A program made the translations under genes and the position numbers. From Favolaschia claudopus (lineage: Eukaryota; Basidiomycota; Agaricomycetes; Agaricales; Mycenaceae), in the NCBI GenBank assembly GCA_037176885.1, contig JAWWNJ010000134.1, forward strand, positions 558,001 through 622,000: DNA of 64,000 bases, written 5' to 3'. Below the pieces are notes generated by a model. It ran no database searches. It had not been told where the DNA came from and saw nothing but the letters and a program-made list of their open reading frames with translations. This document shows, piece by piece, positions 12,739-22,885 of the stretch (position 1 is the stretch's first letter; each line of letters begins with the position of its first letter).

Positions 12739-13091
12739 ATGTCTGGCAAAAACCCTGGCACAGTGATCGGGTACCTACGCTTGCCATTTCCTGCGACCTG
12801 AAGTTAATATTGACCAAACTGCATAGGCTTTCCATCCCCACTAAAGGAGTCACTGTCACCTACAACGGGAACACCGACTTGAAGATCGAACCCGCCATTG
12901 GTACCACCTCCACGGCGAAGAAGGGCGACAGCATCACAATCGATAAGAGCTCGGAGGGGAACGATTTCAAGGCCAACGGTGTCACCGTTGCGACCGTCTG
13001 GAACCGCGACGACGTGGATAAGGTCGAGATCACCGGGGGTACCAACGTCGGCGGGACGTCGCCCTTCACCATTACCGTTAAGCTCACCTAA
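12739..13091 (+). CDS. Small beta-rich protein, tandem paralogue A (98 aa)
   Basis: Exon 1 (12739-12770) encodes MSGKNPGTVIG. A 56-nt GT-AG intron (12771-12826) follows, then exon 2 (12827-13091), giving 98 residues. The sequence alternates hydrophobic and polar residues (GVTVTYNGNTDLKIEP, ANGVTVATVWNRDDVDKVEI, GGTSPFTITVKLT), which predicts an all-beta fold. There is no signal peptide, cysteine or membrane segment, so a cytosolic beta-sandwich is likely. The gene has a TATA box and the same intron position and phase as paralogue B 1.0 kb downstream, so the two arose by duplication. I do not recognise the family. Small lectin-like or structural proteins of fruiting bodies have similar size and composition, but that is only an analogy. 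Confidence 0.85.
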
Positions 13092-14022
13092 GTAATCGAG
13101 GAGGATGTTGGAGTCCGAAGGATTTGGAGGATGATTGTTCACGCGTCTGTTCTGTAAACCCCTCGAAAACCCCAGATGTATCGTTTAACGAATTGATAAT
13201 TGTGTGCCTCGTGTTCATCCGTATCCCGGGCCAATTAGATCTAGATGCATTTCGTGTGCTATATTTCCCATTCTTTCGGGAAGATGAACGCGTATCGCGC
13301 GTGTGTCACCTGGAATGCTTCACTTACCCAATAGTGTCTAAGGACTGAAATTCGACGCTCACCCAATCGCAGGTCGATGTCCCTCTCATTGGCGGCTCGG
13401 ACACTCAAGAGAGGATGCAAATGGAGTCTCCCTCTGGAGTTCCAACCCTGCATCCAGCGTTTGAGAAGCAATTCCTATAGCATCCCTGTGTTTTTGTTAG
13501 TAGGTTTCTAGCTGTTTGACAAGCAGAATGTTACAGTCATGCTCCAGAGTGCGAGTGATAGTGAAAGCCGTGGCAAGACTGTCCTGAATGTGGACAAGGC
13601 GGCAGACTGAGGCTCACAAAATTGCGCACCACATCAAGGCATTGTTTCGTTATTCGTATGCCTGGAACCAAATATCAGGGTATTGCAACATGAAGAAGTT
13701 GACGCGGTGCAAAGTTTACACGTTGAGCAATTAGCCCGGTCCGAAAATCAAGGTCACGTAGTAGAAGGTCCTGCGCTCGAAGTCAGCGAGCAAGTTCGAT
13801 ACCCCAAAAATTTCGAGAGGCAGGATACGGAAAGCGGCGAAATAGAAGCACCGAAGTAGAATCACTCATGCCAGTGAATTGATTCGTCGTTTGTCAGTTC
13901 GACTCGGCAGAACTTGTAGGCAAGCGAGAATTGACGCGCAAAATGAATGATCTAGACACAGAGAATGTTCTGGGAAAACTGAATACAGTCCTCGTGAACA
14001 TGATAATGGAGGAGCTGAGACG
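13092..14022. other. Intergenic between tandem paralogues
   Basis: No supported exon. It carries a decayed copy of the upstream repeat block near 13692-13860 (GGTGCAAAGTTTACA, then GGAAAGCGGCGAAATAGAAG), matching DNA upstream of paralogue A. This shows that the duplication unit included promoter-distal sequence. Confidence 0.6.
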
Positions 14023-14030
14023 TATAAAGA
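14023..14030 (+). promoter_or_regulatory. TATA box of second small beta-rich protein gene
   Basis: TATAAAGA lies 78 bp before the ATG at 14101 and matches in position and flanking leader the TATA element of the upstream paralogue. Confidence 0.65.
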
Positions 14031-14100
14031 ACTTACTGCTCATACACACTTCAAATTATTCAACGCCTAAGCGGCACTCGACGGACAAACACTCACTGAA

Positions 14101-14469
14101 ATGCCCAATAAGTCCGACGTCATCATAGGGTACGTGTGTTTCGCTTCCTGCGCCGTGCAATTCAGACTAATACAGACTAAATCTCTCAGACTCACCGTGC
14201 CGGACAACGACAGCCCGATAAAGGGCGTCGTTGTCAAATACACCGGGAACACGACCTTAACTATCAACCCCGAAATTGCCTCGGTCTCCACTATGAAGAC
14301 TGGCGACTCGATCCAGATTTTAAAGAGTCCCGAGGGCAATAAGTTCATAGCGTTCGGTATTACCGTTGCGACAGTTTGGAACCACGACGATATGGATAAG
14401 ATTGAGGTCATTAGCGGAGGAACGGTGGGCGGGACCTCACCTTTTGAGATCACCGTCCAACTCACGTAG
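14101..14469 (+). CDS. Small beta-rich protein, tandem paralogue B (102 aa)
   Basis: Exon 1 (14101-14129) encodes MPNKSDVIIG; the intron is 14130-14189 and exon 2 is 14190-14469, giving 102 residues. It aligns end to end with paralogue A: GVVVKYTGNTTLTINPEI against GVTVTYNGNTDLKIEPAI, VATVWNHDDMDKIEV against VATVWNRDDVDKVEI, and GGTSPFEITVQLT against GGTSPFTITVKLT. A four-residue insertion (DNDS region) near residue 14 is the main length difference. The intron splits the same Gly codon after its second base in both genes. Divergence is considerable at the protein level while key beta segments stay conserved, so both copies are probably functional. Function unknown. Confidence 0.85.
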   Translation: MPNKSDVIIGYVCFASCAVQFRLIQTKSLRLTVPDNDSPIKGVVVKYTGNTTLTINPEIASVSTMKTGDSIQILKSPEGNKFIAFGITVATVWNHDDMDKIEVISGGTVGGTSPFEITVQLT

Positions 14470-15469
14470 AGGTCGAATGAGATGGGTAGCGCATGCGAAG
14501 ACTTCCCAAGTATATATATTGGAATACGAAGAGATATTGAGCCGCCGCACAGAGCGAGATAGCACCGCAGAAAAATGAGGGTGATACTGACGAATGAAAC
14601 AGCGTCTGCGTGCTCGAATATGGTCATGGGGACGTTTGACTCACCCGCAAGGAAAGGACATGTCTCCGATACTTAGACGCGCAGAGAGCGCCTCGAGGTA
14701 CAAGTATTCGCCGGGATTCCAAATAACAGACCCAGCTATTATTCTCGGTTTCTAAAAAGCTTCCTCGAAAGAAGATCTCTCACCGTTTCACGCTGGAGTC
14801 GAGTCACCATCGACAGCGACGAGTCGGAGTGCTGAGGATGCCAGTGGTTGGCATTGTTCCGGGATACCATGCTCAATGGGCAAATGTGCCAGAGTAGAGT
14901 GTCATTCGTTGATGGCACAGCGCTCGAGAGCTGGAGCACAGTGTCGATGAAGTTGAGGGAAGCTTGGAAGTTGGAGGGAAGAGAGAGTTTGGAGAGAGTC
15001 ACGTTGTGACAACGTGTGATCACGGTGACAGTGTTGCCGTTTGTTCGTTCGGCAAAGGCCGTGATTGATAATCATCAAATTCTGCAATCTTGCTTAATTC
15101 CCACCTTGTTCGAAAAATCCGTCATTTCGAGGGCTTTCTGGTGGCCGAAAACCCATTTCCCGGCCGAGGGTTTTCCCCTTTGAGAAGCAAAAAAGTTTTG
15201 TTTTCTGCTGAATTTGTGGTCCTCAAGAAAAATTCAGTACATATACTACTGCCAAATCAGTACTACCCTGAAGGAAAATACAAAGCCGTACGGTTTTATC
15301 GCTCATCGTATACAGTTGTCGAAAACGGTGATTTAGTCACGTGACTATTTGATCGCAATCGGTCGCGTGGGAATCAGACCGTTTCCCATCAACCCTCGCC
15401 ATCGCGGGGTTGCCCCTCAACCTTGTTCTCACCAGTGTCACCACCACTGTGGATTGCTGTCTGTTTGCT
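14470..15469. other. Intergenic, nothing recognised
   Basis: Low-complexity-free spacer with only short non-protein-like frames on both strands. No RNA gene or clear repeat was seen. Confidence 0.45.
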
Positions 15470-15790
15470 GGAATCTGGATCCCCGGACCAAAAGTGTCTT
15501 ACTATAGTGTCTACCGGCTCTGGTGATCTACCACGGCTGCCAGCAGCGTTCGATTCGTTGGAACGCGTACTCGCCCATGACGTGGCCGCCCTACTCGATC
15601 TCAGGCTCAGGGATGCCACTGGTGAGCGGACCCAAGAGGAACGGTGTGCGAAATCGAACGCGGGCCGTGGGGGATTCTCGAGCAAGAGGACGAAAGAATG
15701 GAGGAGACTGATAGAGGTTGGGGTACACGCGTGAGGAGAGCAAAGCCGCGTTCTGGCGCCTAGCAAAGACATCGGTGCATTGGGTTGTGT
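15470..15790 (+). pseudogene. Broken fragment of the 2OG-Fe(II) oxygenase family, inverted
   Basis: This stretch is the imperfect reverse complement of about 20850-21180. Shared strings include ACTATAGTGTCTACTGGCTC-like sequence, the GCTGCCAGCA...TTCGATTCGT region and CATCGGTGCATTGGGT. The 20.8-kb partner is in turn related to about 19120-19270 inside the intact oxygenase gene (CCCAATG..CCG.TGTC, then GCGCCGGAA). No frame stays open through it, and the catalytic region is absent. It is a dead relic moved to the other side of the sugar transporter. Confidence 0.6.
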
Positions 15791-15835
15791 AGAGCTGCTG
15801 CATACAAGGTGTTTAACCAAACGGGGATTTCTTTT

Positions 15836-16250
15836 TATGGTTGTGCGTGAACTATTCGTCATTCTCGATCTCATTTTCTCGCCCCTCTCACAGCGAATTT
15901 TCTTTGTTTCTGGATCACTCCGATGTTCAAGGGGCTAACAGTTACAGTTGAGCGTCTCTCCCTTATTATCCCGCTACCCTTCGATTTGTCCGACCCAATA
16001 ATACGAGGAGGTCTCATAGAGACGGAGATTCATCAAGTCCGTGCCATGCTCACCTCTCTTCAAGCGATATCATTAGCGCTGCGCGGCATCTTCTGCCAAG
16101 CTATATCATCCTCCATGAACACGCTCCAGCTGACGACATACTGTATGTCCCGCTCTGCTACCCTCACCTCGATGAAGTCCGTCGCGCTTTTGACTGCCCT
16201 CACCATCGTATTGATTGTTCAATTCGTTTGCAACTTAGGTGAGATCAGAT
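15836..16250 (+). pseudogene. Inverted copy of promoter and signal-peptide exon of the secreted-protein gene
   Basis: The region is the imperfect reverse complement of about 22305-22755. Matches include GTTCAAGGGGCTAACAGTTA against its complement near 22625 and ACCTCTCTTCAAG against the complement near 22505. An ATG at 16172 opens MKSVALLTALTIVLIVQFVC, parallel to the signal peptide at 22382. The copy keeps the exon and a GT donor-like GGTGAG, then similarity stops, with no later exons following. It is a truncated, probably non-functional duplicate placed just before the sugar transporter. Confidence 0.7.
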
Positions 16251-16411
16251 TAAACATTGCGTGACGGCGGACTTCGGTTCGCTCAGGCACGGCGGCCCGC
16301 CTTTCCGCGGTTCCGAGAATCTCCCGCAGTCGCCTGACCTCCGCCACCCGCCACTTCATTAAAAAGCTTCGAAAATGTCTACCGTTGGTTTGTCGCCGTT
16401 CTCAACTCATC

Positions 16412-18738
16412 ATGGCCTCAACACACCCGGAAGACGCCTCCCTGGGGGTCGTTCATGCCGACAACACCCGCCTCGCCCACGAAATCGACAATTATGCGGA
16501 GGTCATTCACGATGCTGCAAAGGCTGATGAGGCGGAGCACACCATGTCCATCCGGCAAGCGCTGGCTATCCACAAGAAGGCGGTATTTTGGAGTATCGCG
16601 CTTTCTGCTGCATTGATTATGGAGGGATATGATGTCGTCGTGGTGCGTTTTTACGCGTGTTTTCATTCAGGCGCAGTCGTAATCTGTTTTTCTGTTCTAG
16701 ATAGCCTCCTTCTATGAACAGCCAGCGTTCTTGAAACGTTTCGGCGAGGAGGACCCCGCAACTGGAAAGCTCGGCATCCCAGCTCCCTGGCAGTCTGGTC
16801 TTGGGAACGGTTCCAGCGTCGGTGGAATCATTGGGTTGATCATAAACGGATGGGCGAGCGAAAAGTTTGGCCCGCGACGCACGTACATGGTCTCCATGCT
16901 GGGAATGATCATTAGTATCTTCGGACCTGTGTTCAGTCAGACTTTGGCCCAGCTCACTGTATCGGAGATTATTTGCGGCTTGTTCTGGGGAGGTACGCTG
17001 CGTAGCCGCATCCTCAAATGTTTTCAGCCAAAAACTAAACGTTCTTCGTAGTATTCCAAACATTGACCACCGCGTATGCGTCTGAAGTATGCCCAATCGT
17101 TCTCCGACATTATCTGACGGCGTGCGTCAATCTCTCTCTCAATTCTCCTTCACAAATCTCTCATCCTCTTCCCTCTAGCTACATCAACATGTGCTGGGGC
17201 ATCGGCATCCTCCTCTCCTCCGGCGTCGTCCGCGCAACCCTCACAATCAACTCCGACTGGGGCTGGCGCCTCCCCTTCGTCATCCAATGGGTCTGGCCCA
17301 TACCCCTCCTCCTCCTCTGCTACTTCGCACCCGAATCCCCGTGGTGGCTCGTCCGCCAGGGACGCACCGACGACGCGGAGAACAGCGTCATGCGGTTGAC
17401 GAACCCCGAATTGTTTTCGAGGGAGGACGCGAAGAGGAGTGTGGCGAATATGATCCATACGACGGCGTTGGAGAGGGAGATGCAGGTGGGGACGTCGTAT
17501 GTGCAGTGTTTCAAGGGGATTGATTTGAGGAGGACGGAGATTGTGAGTGCGGCTTTGTTTCTGAATGGATTATGGTTTGAGGCTGGTGTAGGCGATGATG
17601 GTCTTTGCTATTCAGCTGCTTTCTGGGCAGAATTTGATCGGGCAGGGCGTCCAATTGTGCGTTCTTGTTTGAACGTGTTCACATTCGACTGAACTGACTA
17701 GTACTGTGCTCGTCCAATCAGCTTCGTCCAAGCAGGTCTCGGCACCGTCGCCGCATACGATGTCAATCTTGCGCTCAACGCCGTCTGTACCTTCCTTCCT
17801 ACAGAAACAACTTTCACCTGACTTCAATTATCTAGATGTTCATCGTTGGCACCATAGCCTCGTGGTTCCGTGCGTCCTTTGTCTTTTCCTCCCGCTTTTC
17901 CTCTCTAGAACTCACAAACCCGCAGTCCTCTCCCGCTTCGGCCGCCGCACCCTCTACATCGCCGGCCTCGCCGCAATGGCCGTGGTACTCATCATCATCG
18001 GCGCACTCTCCTCGTCCAAAACGGACGCAGCCAAATGGGCCTCCGGCGCGCTACTTGTGTTGCTCAACTTCGCGTACAACTCTACGCTCGGTATGTAAAA
18101 TTCAAACGTTTCTCCTCCCATCCCACTTCTTCTTCTCTCTTTGCTGAATCTGCTCACTCACACTCCTTCCTCTCTAAGGCGCCGTCTGCTACGTCATCAT
18201 CGCGGAAGTCGGCTCAACGCGCCTCCGCGCGAAAACCATCGTCCTCGCGCGCTGTGCGTATCAAATTATGAACATCATCTGCGGGATCATCGTCCCCCGC
18301 ATGCTGAGCCCGACGGCGTGGAACTGGGGCCCGAAGAGCGGGTACTTTTGGTTTGGGAGTGCGACGTTGAGTATGGTGTATTGTATCTTTAGGTTGCCGG
18401 AAAGTGAGTGTCGGGGTTTTTATTCTTCTTTTTCTTCTGTTTTCTTGTTTCTCTATCTATCTATTTGGTTTATTTATTTTCTTGGATGAGGAGTTGTGCT
18501 GATTCAACAACTTGATTATTTGCAGCGAGAGGACGTTCGTATGGTGAACTGGATATTCTGTTCGAGAATAAGGTCACTGCGTGGCGGTTTAGCAAGACGA
18601 AGGTCGACCGTGAGTGGCAATTTCTTCTTCTCAGACAGATATTCGTTGACGCTGGGATATTTAGAATTCGGCATCCCCGACCCTTCCTCGTCCTCACATG
18701 CGGATGAGAAAGTCAGCCATGAATCGAAACACGAGTAA
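16412..18738 (+). CDS. MFS sugar transporter, alpha-glucoside (maltose) permease type
   Basis: A proton-coupled uptake carrier of the major facilitator superfamily in the plasma membrane; probable substrates are maltose or other alpha-glucosides (family inference). The start MASTHPEDAS at 16412 leads into about ten exons. Early exons carry MEGYDVVV, ASFYEQPAFLKRFG and NGWASEKFGPRRTYM (the loop 2-3 signature). Next come NMCWGIGILLSSGVVRA and WGWRLPFVIQWVWPIPLLLL, then the hallmark PESPWWLVRQGR and, after an intron, FAIQLLSGQNLIGQG. The last domain includes LSRFGRRTLYIAGLAAM, VIIAEVGSTRLRAKTIVLAR and GRSYGELDILFE, all typical of the family. Stop TAA is at 18736-18738 after a final intron near 18608-18660. 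Length is close to the usual 520-540 residues. It is flanked by broken oxygenase and secreted-protein fragments upstream and an intact convergent oxygenase downstream. Confidence 0.9.
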
Positions 18739-18906
18739 GGTGATGAATCATGACTCATTTAAACCCCGAGAGCCAGCTTACATTGATCTACATAACCTAC
18801 TTACGTCTCATGTATGGGAACACGAAAAATATAATGAAGAGGAAACGGTTCCAATTTTTACCTACACATCCTATAGATTGACCTCTACCCCAATGTCCTT
18901 GCGCGT

Positions 18907-20549
18907 CTACTCCGGATCCCCATCCTCGACTTTGATCTCCACCTGTTCCTCTATCTCACCCGCCTCCTCCTTCTCCTCTTCTTCGTCGGAGTCGGTTTCA
19001 ACTGCACGCACCCCATCCCCGAATGCCGGTACGTCGACAAATAGGGCGACATTCCCGTAAACAAAACCCATGTACGCCTCGTTTCCTTGCCCGACGTACC
19101 GAGTCAGAGCCCGAGTCAGTTCATTGATTCTTGTAACCCAATGAACCGCTGTCCTGGGTCTTGGACTGCGCCGGAAAGCTTCTTCATCGTCTTCGCGCGT
19201 CCACCCACGTCTTCCATAAGTCTCCTCGAACCTCTCGTCGTCTCGCTCGAGCAGGATCCCCCTGTGTTCGATTTCGTACTGGAGAGAATCATTGTTTTCA
19301 TCTTCGGCCCAGTCATCCAGATCAAGCACGTCGTCGGTGAGAACGTCCTGTCCTATTTCGTCACCGTCCCTATCCCCCAGGCTGTCGTAAAGAACTTTGA
19401 TATTCGTTTCTAGATTGAGTCGTCTTGCCACGGCGCGGATACGCGCGTCGCTTCCTTTGAGCATGTCGGACACTACTTCGATACGGTAGTTCGATGGGAT
19501 GGGATATTGATGGGAGAGTCCAAAACCTAGAAGACCGCCTTTCGGGAGAAACTCGGGATCCGCGAGGAGCGCTTCGAGGGTATTTTCGAATATGACATCA
19601 GGGTGCTGCGAGTGATAAAAGAGCGTTCCGCCATCGAGGCCGATAGCGGAATCTTCTCGCAGGAAGAGATTATACGTGAGAGTTACGCGGTATCCGGACA
19701 TGACGGGCTGGACGGTGTGAATGACATCGCTGTAGAATGCAACGTAGGCAACAGATGAGGAGTTGGCGGCTTCGGCGATTTCCGTGGCGGAGTCGAAGGT
19801 CCAGACCGTTCCGTCGTGTTCGAGCGTAAGTTCGCCGCCTTTGTGGGAAGTTGGGAAAACGACAACGAGGGACCCAATCATCGAGTTGCTCCTGGGGGTG
19901 TCTTGATGGGCTTTGAAGAACGAGCCGGGTCCTACCAAACAATCAGAATCAGCCACGAATCGAAAGAAATCGAATAATTCTGAGCACAGACCGTAGACAT
20001 TCAACTTGTACAGCTCAGCAATGAGAGTCTTGTCGTCATCTCTGGCGCGTGCTTGCATGATACCGGGGCTGATTGCTGCAACCAGCCCCGAACTCACGAC
20101 GTCGAGTCGGGTGGCGAACTGGTTCAAGTCCATCTTCCCCGCTTTGCGATACGTCTCGTCGAGAACATCGTTTTGATTCAGCCCGAAAGTGGCTTTCTGA
20201 CATGCAGCAGCGAGATCTTTGAGAGCTTCGTCTGACGCGTTGCTCAAGTCGATGGATCTTACGACGACACTCGATATGAGGCCTTCACGGGGGTAAAGAG
20301 GGAAGACACACCGAGCTCGGTTGTCTTCGACATTCACGTTGTAGTAAATAACAAGGTCTTCGGGTTTGACTGGACGCACTCCCGCCGTATATGGCGCTGT
20401 CTTCCTGATGGCATTTCGCAAAATCTCCATTCGATCTGCGATTGCCATTGGCGTGGGGGTTTCTTCACGTCGATCCTGCAGTATAAACTCATCTCAGATG
20501 CTTAGAATTCTCCGCGCCGTGCAATGGTACTCACCGGGGAATTCGACAT
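18907..20549 (-). CDS. 2OG-Fe(II) oxygenase (prolyl-4-hydroxylase-like fold), paralogue 1, 507 aa
   Basis: Non-haem iron dioxygenase of a fungal family expanded in mushrooms; substrate unknown. I place the start at 20549 (MSNSP, exon 20535-20549), then intron 20476-20534, exon 19992-20475, intron 19932-19991 and exon 18907-19931. Iron ligands are visible: His175 and Asp177 in FFKAHQDTPR, and His238 in FYSDVIHTVQP; Arg248 in SGYRVTLTYN is the expected 2-oxoglutarate ligand ten residues after the distal His. The C-terminal half has GLLGFGLSHQYPIP and an acidic tail (SDEEEEKEEAGE). The second intron is 60 nt with no stop, so retention would add 20 residues before the catalytic core and stay in frame. 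Paralogue 2 lies 2.3 kb away on the same strand with matching introns. Confidence 0.85.
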
Positions 20550-20829
20550 GGCTAGTCAAGGTGCTTTGTGGGTCCAGCCAAGGTGCAACGAGGACAAAAC
20601 GAGGAGGCAGAAGGCGAAAGATTGATCTCGGTTATCAACGGCACTTAAGGCGTGAAAGCGGGAATCACAGACATACGCAACAGATAGGGGAAACGTTCGA
20701 TCTGCCGTTCGAATATCTGGCTCGACACGGAGCACTGAGAAATTCGCGATCGGCTGGAATCTGCCAGTGCTCACCGAGTGATCAGTGTTCACTGCTGGAG
20801 CGCGGGCCTCATTCCCCTGCCCAACGTAT

Positions 20830-21180
20830 CAAGTCCGAGCCGTATTCATTCATTATCGTGACCCAATGCACCGATGTCTTCGCCAGGCGCCGGAACGCGG
20901 CTTTCAACTCTTCTCGCGCGTGTACCCCAACCTTCTATCAGTCCCCTACAACCTCTCGTCCTCTCGCTCGAAAAATCCGCCCGGCCCGCGTTCGATTTCA
21001 CGCCTCCTCGGTCCACTCACTGAGTCACTGGCATCCGACGTAGGATCGGGCAGGGCGGGCAGTCTGGGCGGCCACGTCATCAGCGAGAACGCGTTCTGAC
21101 GAATCGAACGTTGCTGGCAGCCGTGGTAGATAACCAGAGCCAGTAGACACTATAGTGAGGCATCTTTGGTGGGGCGATCG
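20830..21180 (-). pseudogene. Relic of a third 2OG oxygenase copy
   Basis: Similarity to the 3' part of paralogue 1 (about 19090-19270) is visible on the same strand, e.g. GCGCCGGAA and the ACCCAATG region, but frames are broken by stops and indels and both catalytic motifs are missing. The same sequence occurs inverted at 15470-15790. It lies between the intact oxygenase and the small secreted-protein gene. Confidence 0.55.
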
Positions 21181-21639
21181 AGCAAACAGACAGCAATTCA
21201 CAGTGGTGGTACTTAAGCACAAGGTGAGAAATACAAGCAAAATTTGCGCTTACCGTTGATGATGATCGTGATGATCATCACGGCCTTTGCCGAATGGATT
21301 CCTTCCGCCGTCACGCAATTGAACCGTCGGAAATGCTGCGAACGTTGAAAACTTTACTGTAGAGGACTTCACGAGACTTCACGGATCTGAAATTATGGGT
21401 TCTCTGAGTCGAAAAGCTTCTCAGTGTGTACAAAAATAATATTGCTCCCGAGAACGGTTTGATCGTAGTTCGTCGCAATTTGAATGAAAGCGAGCACCGG
21501 TCGCCGAGTCATCCAGGCACCACGAGTTCTGGTTGAAATTTCAACTCCTCACTAGTATTTATCATAAGGATAGACTGCCGAGATTGAACCGAAACCTTTC
21601 AAATTCAAGAGGCTCAAAATTCAGAAATGTATCTAGCAT

Positions 21640-22382
21640 TCAGATATTGAGGTAAATGAAAGCCACGACAGACAAGAGCCAAATGAAACCAGGCTCCCTT
21701 CCCACCGCAGCATTCGGCACATCTGCAACCAACGTCCCCACCGGCACATCACTCCCAGTCCAAGTAACGAGTTCAGTTGTCTCTCCGGTCCCCTCGCCAA
21801 CAGGAACCGTAACGTAACACGCAGCTTCATAATACCATCCAACGGGTTCAATCTGACATAACTTCGTCTCCGTCCTGGTTTTTTCGTCGTCATCGACAAG
21901 GGCTGCACCCGCGACTATCGCGAAGGCGTTTTCCATGATTGTTTCTGTTGATATGTGTGAGATAAATGACAGGTTTTATCCAAAGAAATACGATCAAGTG
22001 GGAAATGTAAATGGGTACAGAATCGATGAATACACACCAGTAATCGTAGTAGGCGCACTAATCTCCGTGATAGTCGTACTCCCCTCTACATACACCAGCG
22101 ACGTTATCTCCTCCACGGCGACATAGGTCGTTTCTTGGTCGGAAAAATCAACGCCGGCCAAGGACAAGGAGGTGCTGCCGACGACGATTTTGGCCTGTGA
22201 GGGAGAGTGTCCATCGGCGACGTCGTAGAGAATGGCGGTGACTTCCCGCGCTTGCGCTGGGAGGTGTGGTGTTTAATGAGCGCTTGAAGGAGTTCGAATC
22301 TGGGCTTACCAAGATTGCAAACAAATTGAGCAATCAATACGATGTTGAGGGCAGCCAAAAGGGCGACTCGGATGGACTTCAT
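21640..22382 (-). CDS. Small secreted or surface-anchored protein
   Basis: Three exons. Exon 1 starts at 22382 with MKSIRVALLAALNIVLIAQF, a strong signal peptide; the splice then continues AQAREVTAILYDVADG. Exon 2 (about 22258-22042) has DFSDQETTYVAVEEITSLVY and a Thr/Ser-rich stretch. Exon 3 (about 21950-21640) includes TKLCQIEPVGWYYEAACYV and ends with the hydrophobic tail FIWLLSVVAFIYLNI. An N-terminal signal peptide plus a terminal hydrophobic helix suggests a GPI anchor or a single C-terminal membrane anchor, with the mature domain outside the cell. Total about 190 residues. I do not recognise the family. Its promoter and first exon occur again, inverted, at 15836-16250. Confidence 0.7.
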
Positions 22383-22885
22383 CGAGGCGAGGGTAGCAGA
22401 GCGGGAAGTATGTCGTCAGCTGGAGCGTCTTCATGGAGGGTGATATAGCTTTTAAAGATATATGGGCAGAAATATGACGAACAGCCCTAATAATATCCCT
22501 TGAAGAGAGGTGAGCATGGCACGGACTTGATGAATCTCCGTCTTAATGAGACCTACTCGTATTATTGGATCGGATAATTCGAAGCGTAGCGGGATGATAA
22601 TGGAGTGGAGAGACGCTCAACTGTAGCTGTTAGCCCCTTGAACATCGGAGTGATCCAAAAGCAAAGAAAATACGCTTTGAACGCGGGGAGAACACGAAGT
22701 AGGAATAACTGGTAGGAAGTTCGAGAATGACGAACGGTTCACGCACAACCATAAAAAGAAACAAAAATGTTCTCTTGCTTGAACAGCTTCTACACTATTA
22801 AAAGCTAATTGACTGCGTTCCTAGCGGCGATCGAAACCAAATTAACGCGCATGTTCAGCATTCCCGATGACAGGCACACACCACT

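Noticed and set aside
17150..17523. Overlapping frames inside the sugar transporter
   Set aside because: They are shadows of a GC-rich exon whose transporter frame carries all the family motifs.
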